Source of the DNA: Erythrobacter sp.
GTDB taxonomy: Bacteria; Pseudomonadota; Alphaproteobacteria; Sphingomonadales; Sphingomonadaceae
Assembly (NCBI GenBank): GCA_019739335.1
Contig: CP073261.1
Span: 2,718,001-2,782,000, forward strand
Direction of reading: 5' to 3'
Length of the DNA stretch: 64,000 bases
Positions within the stretch are counted from its first letter, which is position 1; each line of letters starts with the position of its first letter. Below the pieces are notes generated by a model that was given only the letters and a program-made list of their open reading frames with translations, made no database searches and was not told the DNA's origin. Below, in pieces: positions 6,960 to 16,698 of this stretch. The position numbers and the translations under genes are program-made.

Positions 6960-9190
6960 CTGCGCTGCACCGTCACTTGCAGGAACTGCGGCTTGCTCTG
7001 CGGCGCGCCAACTTCGCCGATCTGGAGCGGGTAATTGCCCGGCGGCAGGGCCGCGAGCGGCATTCCGGCGGCGGCGAGCGCATAGGGGGAGACGCGGTGA
7101 CGGGTGACGAGTCCGCCTGCGCCGTCTTTTACCAGCGGCACTTCGAATTCCACGCCGAACATCGCGTCCTGCGTCCGCCGAACGGTGCAGACCACCAGTT
7201 GTCCCCCACCCAGATCAAGCACCATCCCGGCGCCCACCGGCACGCCGATCAGCCCCTCGATCCGCGCGCCGGTCTGTGACAGGTCACGCATCACCGCTTC
7301 ATAGCGGTGATCCTCATGGATAATGCCAATCCTGCGGAACACGCTGCGGCGTTCGGGGCGGTAGTTCTCCGGCCCGGCGGGTTCGATTTCGTAACCGCCA
7401 TTGGCGATATCGGCGAGGATATCGGCCTGCGGGCGGGCCTTGGAATAGATCCAGCCCTGAATGTATTTCGCGCCCCTTTCAGTCACCAGCCGCAACTGGT
7501 CGAAAGCCTCTACGCCCTCGACCGTCACATCCATTCCCAGGGCTTCGGACAGGCCGATGATCGCGGTGATGATCTTGGCGCTGTTTTCGTTCTTCTGGGT
7601 GCAGGTATCGACGAAGCTCTTGTCCACCTTGATCTTGTCGAACGGGGCGTGGCGCAGGTAGCTGAGCGAGGAATAGCCGGTGCCGAAATCGTCGAGCGCC
7701 AGTCGCACGCCCAGTTCCTTCAGCACCTTGAAGGTGGCGGTGGTGGCCTCGGTATCGCCCATGAACACCGTTTCGGTCAGTTCCAGCTCGACCCGGTCGG
7801 GCGCGATGCCAGTCTCTGCCAGCACCTGCATCACCACGGCGGGGAAGCCGGGATTGGCGAATTGCTTGGCCGAGACGTTCACGGCAATGCGCACGGCTTC
7901 GGGCCATTGCATCGCATCCTCGCAGGCACGTCGCAGGGCCCAATGGCCAAGCTGCTGGATGAGGTCGCATTCTTCCGCCGCCGGGATGAACACGTTGGGC
8001 GGCACATAACCGCGCTCGGCGTGTTCCCAGCGCATCAGCGCTTCGAAGCCGACGATGGCATTGTCCCGCGTGCGGACGACCGGCTGGTAATGCATGGCCA
8101 GTTGATCGCTCACCAGGGCTTCGCGCAGGTCGGCGAGCAGTTCGGCGCGTTCTTGCTCCAGATCCTTCAGATCGGCAGAGTAGAAGCGATAGGTGCCGCG
8201 CCCGCTGTTCTTGGCGGCATAAAGCGCCAGATCGGCGTTGCGGACGATTTCCTCCGCCTCCACCCCGTCATAGGGGGCGATGGAAATGCCCACCGATGCG
8301 CCGATGATCGCCCGTCTGCCGTCCACCTGATAGGGCGAGGAGAGCATCTGGATGATCTTTTCCGCCAGGTCGCCCAGTTTGCCGCGATCGTCGATATCGG
8401 GGAGCATGACCTGGAATTCATCACCGCCAAGCCGTCCGATCTCCCCGCCGCGCTCGCCAAGGATGGCTTGCAGGCGTGCCGCGACCTGACGTAGCAGGTC
8501 GTCGCCTGCCTGATGGCCGAGCGTGTCATTCACCTGCTTGAACTTGTCCAGATCGAGCATCAGCAGCGCGCAGCAGCGCTTGGCCGAGCGGTAGGCTGCC
8601 AGCGTGCTTTCCAGCTTGCGGTTCATCCGGTGGCGGTTGGCAAGGCCGGTAAGCGAATCGTATTCCGCCAGCCGCGAATCCTCGCGCTGGCGCATGTAGG
8701 CCAGGGTCACATCCTTGGCGCTGCCGCGATAGCCGAGGAACTCGCCTTCGGGCGAGAACTTCGGATGGCCGGAAAGCGACCACCAGCGTTCCTTGATCGC
8801 CGCGTTGCCGATCTGGCGGATCAGCCGCACTGGCAGATCGACGATCTTGTTGCGCGCCTTGAGCTGGAAATTGAGCGGTCGGACAGAGCCGCTGGTGTTG
8901 TCCGGATCGACTTCGAACAGGTCGCATAACGGCTGGTCGAGTAATTGCTCCAGCCCGCCTTCGAGCATCTCGTCGGCGCTGGGGGAGAAGTAGATCAGCC
9001 GGTCATCGCTGTCGGTCGCCCAGATCCACGAAATGCCGGTCTGCTCGTAATCGTCGAGCACTTGCAGGCGACGTTCGCTGTCGGCGGCAGCGATGACGCG
9101 AGGCGCATCGGTCACGGGCGCCACTTGCCCGCCGCCTAAGCCTCTCAGTAGTCCTCTCACCGTCATGCCGCGTCCACAGGTTCCATGCAC
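6956..9190 (-). CDS. PAS-GGDEF-EAL-PilZ cyclic-di-GMP protein
   Basis: A 744-residue soluble signalling protein. A PAS-like sensor (about residues 45-165, SWIWATDSDDRLIYFSPS) is followed by a diguanylate cyclase domain with intact LGGDEF, then a phosphodiesterase domain with FEALMRW, LELTETVF, DDFGTGYSSLSYL and DKIKVDKSF, so both catalytic domains look competent. No RxxD inhibitory site precedes GGDEF. The C terminus carries a PilZ-like segment (RRSVFRRIG...MRDLSQTGARIEG), an effector domain for c-di-GMP. No transmembrane segment is visible. The ATG at 9190 has GGAG 8-9 nt upstream. It sits downstream of hemA on the same strand across about 107 bp. Confidence 0.93.
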   Translation of the reverse strand: MHGTCGRGMTVRGLLRGLGGGQVAPVTDAPRVIAAADSERRLQVLDDYEQTGISWIWATDSDDRLIYFSPSADEMLEGGLEQLLDQPLCDLFEVDPDNTSGSVRPLNFQLKARNKIVDLPVRLIRQIGNAAIKERWWSLSGHPKFSPEGEFLGYRGSAKDVTLAYMRQREDSRLAEYDSLTGLANRHRMNRKLESTLAAYRSAKRCCALLMLDLDKFKQVNDTLGHQAGDDLLRQVAARLQAILGERGGEIGRLGGDEFQVMLPDIDDRGKLGDLAEKIIQMLSSPYQVDGRRAIIGASVGISIAPYDGVEAEEIVRNADLALYAAKNSGRGTYRFYSADLKDLEQERAELLADLREALVSDQLAMHYQPVVRTRDNAIVGFEALMRWEHAERGYVPPNVFIPAAEECDLIQQLGHWALRRACEDAMQWPEAVRIAVNVSAKQFANPGFPAVVMQVLAETGIAPDRVELELTETVFMGDTEATTATFKVLKELGVRLALDDFGTGYSSLSYLRHAPFDKIKVDKSFVDTCTQKNENSAKIITAIIGLSEALGMDVTVEGVEAFDQLRLVTERGAKYIQGWIYSKARPQADILADIANGGYEIEPAGPENYRPERRSVFRRIGIIHEDHRYEAVMRDLSQTGARIEGLIGVPVGAGMVLDLGGGQLVVCTVRRTQDAMFGVEFEVPLVKDGAGGLVTRHRVSPYALAAAGMPLAALPPGNYPLQIGEVGAPQSKPQFLQVTVQRS

Positions 9191-9297
9191 CGGAATCTCC
9201 GGTGGGTTCGCAAGGACTATGCCGCTGGTTTGGTTACTAACGCGCTAACGAGGCAGACTAAACGATTGGCTAAAAATCGTACAATGTATTGGAAAGT

Positions 9298-10518
9298 CTA
9301 AGCGGCGAGGCGCAGATCGAGTTCGAGCCGTTCCCAGATTTCCACCAGCGCTTCGGTCAGTTCGGCCATCATTGCGGGGGTGTGCGAGGGGCCGGGGGTG
9401 AAGCGCAGCCGTTCCGTTCCGCGCGGCACGGTGGGGTAATTGATCGGCTGCACATAAACGCCGTATTCGGCGAGCAGGATGTCGCTGATTTTCTTTGCCC
9501 GAACCGGATCGCCCACCATCAGCGGCACGATATGGGTAGTCGAATCCATCACCGGCAAGCCAGCTTCGCGAAAGCAGCGCTTCAGCGTGGCGGCGTTCGT
9601 CTGCTGCGCCTCGCGCTCCATGCTGCTGGCCTTGAGGTGGCGTACCGACGCCAGCACACCCGCCACCAGCACCGGGCTGAGCGAGGTGGTGAAGATGAAG
9701 CCGGGTGCGTAGGAACGGATGCAGTCGATCACCTTGCGGCTGGCGGCGACATAGCCGCCCATCACGCCGAAAGCCTTGCCCAGCGTGCCTTCGATCAGGT
9801 CGATCCGGTGCGCGGCTTCATCCCGCTCCGAAATCCCGCCGCCGCGTGCGCCGTACATGCCCACCGCGTGGACTTCGTCGATATAGGTGAGCGCATTGTA
9901 CTTTTCGGCCAGGTCGCAGATTGCGTGGATCGGGGCGACATCGCCGTCCATCGAATAGACGCTTTCGAAAGCGATCAGCTTGGGAACCTCGGCGTCTTCT
10001 GCCGCCAGCAGCTCTTCAAGATGGGCCAGATCGTTGTGGCGCCATACCCGCTTTTCGCAGCCCGAGTTGCGGATGCCCGCGATCATGCTGGCGTGGTTCA
10101 ACTCGTCGGAGAAGATCACGCAACCCGGCAGCAGCTTGGCCAGGGTGGACAGCGTGGCATCGTTGGAAACGTAGCCGCTGGTAAACAGCAGCGCGGCTTC
10201 CTTGCCGTGAAGGTCGGCCAGTTCGGCCTCGAGCTGCACGTGATAATGGGTGTTGCCACCAATATTGCGCGTGCCGCCCGATCCTGCGCCGACATCGTGC
10301 AGCGCTTCTTCCATCGCTTCGATGACCTTGGGGTGCTGGCCCATCGCTAGGTAATCGTTCGAACACCAGACGGTGATCGGCTTCGGACCGTTGTGTCCGG
10401 CAAAGCAGCGCGCGTTGGGGTAGGCACCCTTGTTGCGCAGGATGTCGATGAACACGCGATAGCGGCCTTCGGAATGCAGCCGGTCGATCGCCTGGTCGAA
10501 AATGTGCTCGTAATTCAA
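9298..10518 (-). CDS. hemA: 5-aminolevulinate synthase
   Basis: Condenses glycine and succinyl-CoA to 5-aminolevulinate, the first committed step of the C4 (Shemin) haem pathway typical of alphaproteobacteria. It is a 406-residue fold-type-I PLP enzyme with [37 protein letters not shown] and the PLP lysine K247 in [13 protein letters not shown] place the start at the TTG at 10518 ([14 protein letters not shown], the usual family N terminus); an in-frame ATG at 10569 with a better SD (GGAAC) would add 17 residues. It lies 121 bp downstream of murI, so it may be read from it or from its own promoter. Confidence 0.96.
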   Translation of the reverse strand: MNYEHIFDQAIDRLHSEGRYRVFIDILRNKGAYPNARCFAGHNGPKPITVWCSNDYLAMGQHPKVIEAMEEALHDVGAGSGGTRNIGGNTHYHVQLEAELADLHGKEAALLFTSGYVSNDATLSTLAKLLPGCVIFSDELNHASMIAGIRNSGCEKRVWRHNDLAHLEELLAAEDAEVPKLIAFESVYSMDGDVAPIHAICDLAEKYNALTYIDEVHAVGMYGARGGGISERDEAAHRIDLIEGTLGKAFGVMGGYVAASRKVIDCIRSYAPGFIFTTSLSPVLVAGVLASVRHLKASSMEREAQQTNAATLKRCFREAGLPVMDSTTHIVPLMVGDPVRAKKISDILLAEYGVYVQPINYPTVPRGTERLRFTPGPSHTPAMMAELTEALVEIWERLELDLRLAA

Positions 10519-10639
10519 GGCATTTATCCGTGCTATGCCGCCCGCTTGTTCCGGAGGCCCTTGATACATTGCTTGTTCCGGGGGGGACTTAGTCAATCCC
10601 GCGCCGGGTTTGAAGTACGAAGTTTGCGAGAGATTCGCA

Positions 10640-11440
10640 TCAGAGCGGATGGACCTCGTGCAGTCCGTAGGGACGCAACGCATGGAGGAGCGGATCGTCG
10701 ATGTTCTGGGCTCCGGTTACCACGGCAAAATCCTGATTTTCTGAGGTAAAGTTCTGTCCTTGGGTAAGGAATGCGATTCGCCGGGCAATTCCCTCTGCGC
10801 CATCGACGAAGCGGACCCCTGACCCAAAAGCCGTGCGCAATTCGGCCTCCAGCAAGGGAAAGTGGGTGCAGGCGAGCACCACCATATCGATGGACTCGCC
10901 GCCCGGCTGGCTCGTGAGGCCTGCAGCAGTGCGGGCGAAGATCGCCGGATCGGGCGTGCCACCGCGCAGTTTCAGTTCCGCTGCGCCGACCAGTTCCGGC
11001 GCAGCGAAACGGAGCAGGCGCTTGTCGGCGGCGAATTGCGCTTCGAGATCGTCGACATATTTCTGCCGAATCGTTGCTGCCGTGCCGAGCAGGCCGATGG
11101 TGCCGCTCTGTGTCAGCGCAGCAGCGGGCTTGATCGCCGGGACAGTGCCGACAATCGGCACTTCCAGCACGTCCCGCACCATGCCGAGCGCGATGGTGCT
11201 GGCGGTGTTGCAGGCGATGCAGATCAGCCGCGGGCGATAGCGTTCGCTCATCCGCCCGAGCAATCCCGCCACCCGCGCCGCCACCTGCGCCTCGGTCTTC
11301 TCGCCATAGGGCAGGCCCGCGAGATCGGCGGCGTAGATCACCGGGGCTTGCGGCAGGACCTTGTGCAATTCCGCCAGCACCGACAGCCCGCCGAGGCCGG
11401 AATCGAACAGCAGGATCGGGGAATGCGCGGAAACGGACAC
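10640..11440 (-). CDS. murI: glutamate racemase
   Basis: Supplies D-glutamate for peptidoglycan by interconverting L- and D-glutamate without cofactor. It is 266 residues long, normal for the family. The two catalytic cysteines are present: C77 in IACNTAST and C191 in [10 protein letters not shown]-terminal [10 protein letters not shown] and [11 protein letters not shown] match the family. It uses a GTG start at 11440. It is divergent from plsY across 65 bp and upstream of hemA on the same strand. Confidence 0.96.
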   Translation of the reverse strand: MSVSAHSPILLFDSGLGGLSVLAELHKVLPQAPVIYAADLAGLPYGEKTEAQVAARVAGLLGRMSERYRPRLICIACNTASTIALGMVRDVLEVPIVGTVPAIKPAAALTQSGTIGLLGTAATIRQKYVDDLEAQFAADKRLLRFAAPELVGAAELKLRGGTPDPAIFARTAAGLTSQPGGESIDMVVLACTHFPLLEAELRTAFGSGVRFVDGAEGIARRIAFLTQGQNFTSENQDFAVVTGAQNIDDPLLHALRPYGLHEVHPL

Positions 11441-11505
11441 AGTGCCGCTCTAGAGGCAAAGGTGGGCCTTTCACAAGCACGGGCATTGCCGCTAAGGATC
11501 GCCCT

Positions 11506-12099
11506 ATGGACCAGTTGTTCGCCATCGCTCTCGGCTTCCTCTGCGGCTCGATCCCCTTCGGCCTGCTGCTCACCCGCGCTGCGGGGCTAGGCGACGTGCG
11601 CCAGATCGGTTCGGGCAGCATCGGCGCGACCAATGTGCTGCGTACCGGCAACAAGGGACTGGCGGCGGCCACGGTGCTGCTGGACGCGGCCAAGGGCGCT
11701 GTTCCGGTGCTTGCAGCGGCGTATTTCTGGCCCGGAACCGAGGGCTGGGCGGCGGTGGCGGCGGTGGCCGGGCATTGCTTCACCCCGTGGCTGGGGTTCC
11801 GGGGCGGCAAGGGCTTTGCCACGGCTGCTGGAGTTCTGGGCGCGCTGGCCTGGCCGGCGATGCTCGCCTGCGCCGGGGTCTGGGCGGCGACGCTGGCGCT
11901 GAGCCGGATTTCCTCGGTCTCCTCGATGGTCACGGTGGTGGCCGCGCCGCTGCTCGCGTGGTTGCTCGGCTATCCGCAGGTGGTCGTGCCGCTGGTAGCC
12001 ATCGCCGCCATCGTGCTGGTGCAGCACCGGGCGAACATCTCCCGCCTGATGAAGGGTGAGGAACCGAGGATCGGCAGTAGCGGTGGTGGGGGCAAGTGA
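11506..12099 (+). CDS. plsY: glycerol-3-phosphate acyltransferase PlsY
   Basis: Transfers acyl groups from acyl-phosphate to glycerol-3-phosphate in the inner membrane, the first acylation in phospholipid synthesis. It is 197 residues with five predicted membrane helices. The three PlsY motifs are present: GSIPFG near the N terminus, the GSGSIGATNVLRTGNKG loop, and GHCFTPWLGFRGGKGFAT. The ATG follows AAGGA by 7 nt. The stop overlaps the GTG start of dprA by four bases, so the pair is coupled. Confidence 0.96.
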   Translation: MDQLFAIALGFLCGSIPFGLLLTRAAGLGDVRQIGSGSIGATNVLRTGNKGLAAATVLLDAAKGAVPVLAAAYFWPGTEGWAAVAAVAGHCFTPWLGFRGGKGFATAAGVLGALAWPAMLACAGVWAATLALSRISSVSSMVTVVAAPLLAWLLGYPQVVVPLVAIAAIVLVQHRANISRLMKGEEPRIGSSGGGGK

Positions 12100-13205
12100 G
12101 CGCACCCGCGCTGACGCAGGAAGAGGCTTTCGCCCGCATCCGCCTGCTGCGGTCGGCCAATATCGGCCCGGTCAGCTATGCCCAGTTGCTCGCCCGCTTC
12201 GGCACGGCTGTTGCCGCAATCGAGGCGCTGCCCGATCTGGCCCGGCGCGGGGCCAAGCGCGATTACCAGCCTGCTGCGCGTGAGCGGATCGAGGCGGAGA
12301 TTGTCGAAGCACGACGGGCAGGGGCGCGCTACGTTTTCCACGACAGTCCCGAATATCCGCCGCTGCTCGCCGAACTCGAAAGCGCTCCGCCGATTCTCAC
12401 CGTGCGCGGCGATCTCGCGCTGGCGCGCAAGCCCTGCGTGGCGCTGGTCGGCGCGCGCAATGCCTCGGCGGCGGCGGTGAAGCTGGCGCGCGATTTCGGG
12501 CGGGCGCTGGGGGAAAGCGGGTTCACCGTCGTCTCTGGGCTGGCGCGCGGGATCGACGGGGCGTGTCACGAAGGCGCGTTTCCGCACACCATCGGCGTGA
12601 TCGCCAGCGGGATCGACATTGCCTACCCGCCGCAGCACGCCGACCTGCAGGAACGGATTGCCAATGAAGCGCTGCTGATCGCCGAGGAAGCCCCCGGCAC
12701 CCAGCCGCGCGGGCAGCATTTCCCCAAGCGCAACCGCATCATCGCCGGGCTGGCGCTCGGCACGCTGGTGGTGGAAGCCGCGCCCAAGTCAGGCTCGCTG
12801 ATCACCGCGCGGCTGGCGGGGGAAGCGGGGCGCGAAGTCATGGCGATCCCCGGCAGCCCGCTCGAAGCGCGCAGCCACGGCTGCAACCACCTGATCCGCG
12901 AAGGCGCAGTGCTGGTCCAGCAGCCGGAGGAAGTGATCGAATTGCTCAGCAGCTTCGACGGCACGCCGCGCTCCAGCTTCCGCGAACCCGTGCTGCCCGC
13001 CGACTACGGCCATTTCGACGATTACGACGATGATTCCGCGCCCGATATCGAGAGCCTGCTGACCACCGCGCCGGTGCCGGTGGATGAACTGGTCCGGCAG
13101 GCGGGGACCGGCGCGGGCGCCGTGCAGATGGCGCTGCTGGAACTGGAGATTGCGGGGCGACTTGTGCGGCACGCTGGGGGGAGGGTGAGTTTAGTCACAC
13201 TATGA
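12096..13205 (+). CDS. dprA: DNA-processing protein DprA
   Basis: Loads RecA on incoming single-stranded DNA in natural transformation and may protect it. It is 369 residues with three parts: an N-terminal SAM/HhH-like segment (RSANIGPVSYAQLLARFG), the Rossmann-type core (VGARNASAAA, VSGLARGIDGACHEGA, FPKRNRIIAGLA, EAAPKSGSLITARLAGEAG) and a C-terminal winged helix (about 315-369). All are intact. The GTG start overlaps plsY and its stop overlaps the next ORF by ATGA, so a three-gene unit plsY-dprA-unknown is likely. Confidence 0.95.
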   Translation: MSAPALTQEEAFARIRLLRSANIGPVSYAQLLARFGTAVAAIEALPDLARRGAKRDYQPAARERIEAEIVEARRAGARYVFHDSPEYPPLLAELESAPPILTVRGDLALARKPCVALVGARNASAAAVKLARDFGRALGESGFTVVSGLARGIDGACHEGAFPHTIGVIASGIDIAYPPQHADLQERIANEALLIAEEAPGTQPRGQHFPKRNRIIAGLALGTLVVEAAPKSGSLITARLAGEAGREVMAIPGSPLEARSHGCNHLIREGAVLVQQPEEVIELLSSFDGTPRSSFREPVLPADYGHFDDYDDDSAPDIESLLTTAPVPVDELVRQAGTGAGAVQMALLELEIAGRLVRHAGGRVSLVTL

Positions 13206-13783
13206 ACTCAGCAAAACAACCATCGCCCGATCAACTGCGGAGACAACTATCGCGCCTTATGATGTCGAATATTGATTTCCGACATGCGCTGAGCGCGGCT
13301 ACTTTCCTACTCGAAGAAGATCGCACAGCGCCAAACTTCCGTAACGAAGTTGCGAGGCGACTGAAATGCTTCGAGACGGCGCTTGTGGTGAGTTACGCCC
13401 GACCATTTTCAGCAGCGCGCGGGGGTGTTGCGCCGTTCTCGTGGGGGCTTATGCCCAAGTGTTGGTCACTTACTTCAGCTGAAAAGGTTCTTCACCAAAA
13501 TCTCATTGATGCGCGAAACAAGGTCTATGCGCACTCCGATGCAGATATATCTGACATCTCAGGAGAGGTATGGAAGACATCATTTCCTAACAAGCGAGAG
13601 TTTGAGTTTTTGGCTGTTACCGGTGGTGAGACGACGCTGTTTAGCGAAGGTGAGTGCCAGCAAATCCATACATTTCTCTGGCGCTTGCGGCACTCGATCA
13701 GCGAAGCATTACAAGATCACCCGGCGCCTCGCGATCATTTTCCCGTTCGCATTATAGATTGCAGTTCAGACGACCATCCTTGA
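13202..13783 (+). CDS. HEPN-like protein of unknown function
   Basis: A 193-residue soluble protein whose base composition is visibly more A/T-rich than both neighbours. It is mostly helical by eye. It contains LIDARNKVYAHSD with R105-N106-x4-H111, matching the R-N/phi-x4-6-H signature of HEPN ribonucleases and toxins, and resembles the RNKxxAHsD motif of HEPN proteins such as AbiU2-type domains. I see no partner antitoxin or nucleotidyltransferase next to it. The start is fixed by the ATGA overlap with dprA. The HEPN assignment is by motif only; a structural role without RNase activity is possible. Confidence 0.6.
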   Translation: MNSAKQPSPDQLRRQLSRLMMSNIDFRHALSAATFLLEEDRTAPNFRNEVARRLKCFETALVVSYARPFSAARGGVAPFSWGLMPKCWSLTSAEKVLHQNLIDARNKVYAHSDADISDISGEVWKTSFPNKREFEFLAVTGGETTLFSEGECQQIHTFLWRLRHSISEALQDHPAPRDHFPVRIIDCSSDDHP

Positions 13784-13875
13784 TTCAAACCCGCTTGACG
13801 AACCAAGCCCATCCCCACCACCCTCGCGCACACGTGCACACGTAAGGGCACAGATAAGGACCGCGTCACACCATC

Positions 13876-16482
13876 ATGCAGCTTGTTATCGTCGAATCGC
13901 CCGCCAAGGCGAAGACCATCGAGAAATACCTCGGCAAGGACTTCAAGGTTCTCGCCTCCTATGGCCATGTCCGCGATCTGCCGCCCAAGGATGGCAGCGT
14001 GCGGCCGGACGAGGATTTCGCGATGGACTGGGAAGTCTATGCCGACAAGCGCAACCGCGACCAGGTGAAGGCCATCTCGGACGCTGCCAAGAAGGCCGAC
14101 CGGCTGATCCTCGCCACCGACCCTGACCGCGAGGGTGAGGCGATCAGCTGGCACGTGATGGAACTGCTCAAGAACCGCAAGGCGCTGCCCGCCGAGGTGG
14201 AGCGCGTCACTTTCAACGCCATCACCAAGGCGGCGGTGACCGAGGCGATGAAGAAGCCGCGCCAGCTCGATAAGGACCTGATCGACGCCTATCTCGCCCG
14301 CCGCGCGCTCGATTACCTGTTCGGTTTTACCCTCTCGCCGGTGCTGTGGCGCAAGCTGCCGGGGGCCAAGTCGGCGGGCCGGGTGCAATCGGTGGCGCTG
14401 CGGCTGATCTGCCAGCGCGAGCGCGAGATCGAAGTGTTCGTGGCGCAGGAATACTGGTCCGTCACCGCCAAGATGGAGCATGACGGCACGGCCTTCGACG
14501 CGCGGCTGGTGAAGTTCGACGGCAAGAAGCTGGAACGGCTGACCATCGGCGAGCAGGGCATGGCCCATGCCGCCAAGGCGGCGGTGGAAGACGGGCGCTT
14601 CACGGTCGAGGACGTCGAAACCAAGCCGATGAAGCGCAGCCCTGCGCCGCCCTTCACCACTTCCACCCTGCAACAGGAAGCCGCGCGCAAGCTGGGCTTT
14701 TCCGCCAGCCACACGATGCGCTGCGCGCAGTCGCTCTACGAAGCGGGCGCGATCACCTACATGCGGACCGACGGCGTGCAGATGGACATGAGCGCGATTC
14801 TTGCCGCGCGCGATGCCATCGCCGAACGCTTTACCGAGGAATACCGCCCGGAAAAGCCGCGCTTCTACACCAGCAAGGCCAAGAATGCGCAGGAAGCGCA
14901 CGAGGCGATCCGCCCGACAGATTTCCGCAAGGATCGCGCCGGATCGGGCGACGAGGCCAAGCTCTACGACCTGATCTTCAAGCGCGCGATGGCGAGCCAG
15001 ATGGCGAGCGCGCAGCTTGAGCGCACGACCGTCACCATGCGCGATCCCACCGGCCAACACGAACTGCGCGCCACGGGGCAGGTGGTGAAATTCCCCGGCT
15101 TCCTCGCGGTCTATTCCGAAAGTTTCGACGAGAAATCGGAGGATGACGACGACAACCTGCTGCCGCTGATGCGCAAGGGCGATGTTCCCGCCAAGAAGGG
15201 TGTCGAGGCCGTACAGCACTTCACCCAGCCACCGCCGCGCTTTTCCGAAGCCAGCCTGGTCAAGCGGCTGGAGGAACTGGGGATCGGGCGGCCGTCCACC
15301 TATGCCTCCACCATCCAGACGCTGCGCGACCGTGACTATGTGCGGATGGAAAAAAACCGTTTCTTCGCAGAAGATTCCGGGCGGCTTCTGACAGCCTTTC
15401 TCGAACGCTTCTTCCCCCGCTATGTCGGCTACGATTTCACCGCCGAGATGGAAGAGGAACTGGATGATGTCTCCGGCGGGCGGGCGCAATACAAGGCGCT
15501 GCTCGAAGCCTTCTGGCGCGATTTCAAGCCCAAGAGCGACGAGGTGATGGAGCGCCAGCCAAGCGAAGTGACGGCGGATCTCGATACTTTCCTCGCCGAT
15601 TTCCTGTTCCCCCCGCGCGCCGACGGGCACGATCCGCGCTGGTGCCCGCTCTGCGCCGAGCAAGGCCGCGATGGCGGCGAACTGCACCTGCGCGGCGGGC
15701 GGTTCGGGGCGTTCATCGCCTGCGTGAACTATCCGGAATGCAATTTCCGCCGCAAGTTCGGCACGCCGGGCGATGGCGACGGTTCCGAAGACAGCACGAT
15801 GGGCGTGGACCCGGAAACCGGTCTGCCGGTGGAACGCCGTACGGGGCGCTTCGGCCCCTACGTCCAATTGGGGGAGGGGAAGGAAGCCAAGCGCGCCTCG
15901 ATCCCCAAGGATATCGACGATTTCGATCTCGAATGGGCGCTCAAACTGCTGGCGCTGCCGCGCATCATCGGCCCGCATCCGGAGACGGGGAAGGATATCG
16001 AAGCCGCAATAGGGCGTTACGGGCCATACCTGCGGCATGACGGCAAGTACGCGAAGCTGACCGGCACCCGCGACGTGTTCGAGGTCGGCATGAACCGCGC
16101 GGTCGACCTGCTGGCCGAAGCGGCGAACCGGGGCGGAGCGGGGCGCGGCAGTCGTGAGCCTTTGAAGGTGCTCGGCAAGACCGAGGCTGGCGATGACGTC
16201 AAGCTGATGGAAGGCCGCTACGGCGCCTATGTCACCGATGGCACCATCAACGCCACGCTGCCCAAGGACAAGCCGCAGGACGCGCTGACGCTGGAAGAAG
16301 CGCTGGTGCTGATCGCGGAAAAGGCTGCCAAGGGGCCAGTGAAGGGCAAGGGACGCAAGAAAGCTCCGGCGAAGAAAGCGGCGGCAAAGAAGGCTCCGGC
16401 AAAAAAGGCCCCGGCCAAGAAGAAAGCGCCCGCCAAGAAGCCTGCGGCGAAGAAGGCTCCAGCCAAAGTGGAGACCGAATGA
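13876..16482 (+). CDS. topA: DNA topoisomerase I (type IA)
   Basis: Relaxes negatively supercoiled DNA by single-strand passage. It is 868 residues. The Toprim domain opens the protein (IVESPAKAKTIEKYLG) with D82-P-D84-R-E86 binding Mg2+; the active-site tyrosine is Y295 in GAITYMRTDG; a zinc-ribbon-type segment has CPLC and CVNYPEC near residue 590-615. Three more topoisomerase C-terminal repeats of the GRFGPYV/GRYGPYL/GRYGAYV type follow. The last ~35 residues are Lys/Ala/Pro-rich, a histone-H1-like tail seen in other alphaproteobacterial TopA and presumably non-specific DNA binding. It overlaps the next small ORF. Confidence 0.97.
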   Translation: MQLVIVESPAKAKTIEKYLGKDFKVLASYGHVRDLPPKDGSVRPDEDFAMDWEVYADKRNRDQVKAISDAAKKADRLILATDPDREGEAISWHVMELLKNRKALPAEVERVTFNAITKAAVTEAMKKPRQLDKDLIDAYLARRALDYLFGFTLSPVLWRKLPGAKSAGRVQSVALRLICQREREIEVFVAQEYWSVTAKMEHDGTAFDARLVKFDGKKLERLTIGEQGMAHAAKAAVEDGRFTVEDVETKPMKRSPAPPFTTSTLQQEAARKLGFSASHTMRCAQSLYEAGAITYMRTDGVQMDMSAILAARDAIAERFTEEYRPEKPRFYTSKAKNAQEAHEAIRPTDFRKDRAGSGDEAKLYDLIFKRAMASQMASAQLERTTVTMRDPTGQHELRATGQVVKFPGFLAVYSESFDEKSEDDDDNLLPLMRKGDVPAKKGVEAVQHFTQPPPRFSEASLVKRLEELGIGRPSTYASTIQTLRDRDYVRMEKNRFFAEDSGRLLTAFLERFFPRYVGYDFTAEMEEELDDVSGGRAQYKALLEAFWRDFKPKSDEVMERQPSEVTADLDTFLADFLFPPRADGHDPRWCPLCAEQGRDGGELHLRGGRFGAFIACVNYPECNFRRKFGTPGDGDGSEDSTMGVDPETGLPVERRTGRFGPYVQLGEGKEAKRASIPKDIDDFDLEWALKLLALPRIIGPHPETGKDIEAAIGRYGPYLRHDGKYAKLTGTRDVFEVGMNRAVDLLAEAANRGGAGRGSREPLKVLGKTEAGDDVKLMEGRYGAYVTDGTINATLPKDKPQDALTLEEALVLIAEKAAKGPVKGKGRKKAPAKKAAAKKAPAKKAPAKKKAPAKKPAAKKAPAKVETE

Positions 16483-16661
16483 TGGCCGAACGGTTCGAAC
16501 GCCACAAGCAGCCGTGGAACGGCGAGGAAGCGGGCAAGCTGCGCACGCTCGCGGGCAAGGGCAAGGGGCTCAAGGAAATCGCCAAGGCCCTGAACCGCAG
16601 CGAGGAATCGACCAAGGACTTCGCCAAGGCCAATTCCATCGCCATTGCCAAGAAGCGTTAG
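16479..16661 (+). CDS. small basic helical (HTH-like) protein
   Basis: A 60-residue, Lys-rich protein overlapping the topA stop (ATGATGG; the second ATG at 16482 is also possible). The segment EEAGKLRTLAGKGKGLKEIAKALNRSEESTKDFAKAN has the spacing of a Myb/SANT or helix-turn-helix unit (LKEIAKALNRSEESTK as the two recognition helices). This suggests a small DNA-binding or nucleoid-associated protein translated together with TopA. No experimental family is known to me; I infer coding from the overlap, codon use and HTH pattern. Confidence 0.65.
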   Translation: MMAERFERHKQPWNGEEAGKLRTLAGKGKGLKEIAKALNRSEESTKDFAKANSIAIAKKR

Positions 16662-16698
16662 CGAGGTTCGCAGGGGGCAAAGGGGGGGGTAATAACGA

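Noticed and set aside
10593..11933. Minus-strand frame of about 446 codons across murI and plsY
   Set aside because: Covers two well-supported genes out of frame; no domain similarity.
13832..13843. ACGTGCACACGT inverted repeat upstream of topA as an operator
   Set aside because: Very short and in GC-rich low-complexity sequence; could be chance, with no further support.
13735..16038. Very long open frame on the minus strand opposite topA, about 767 codons
   Set aside because: It mirrors the topA codons, has no recognisable domain and an amino-acid composition typical of antisense GC-rich reading; topA is certain.
16370..16470. Tandem AAGAAGGCTCCGGC-like units as a DNA repeat or CRISPR
   Set aside because: They encode the Lys/Ala tail of topoisomerase I; unit length and spacing are irregular, with no spacers.
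16491..16503. GGTTCGAACGCC resembling a tRNA T-loop
   Set aside because: It lies inside coding sequence and no acceptor, D or anticodon stems fit around it.
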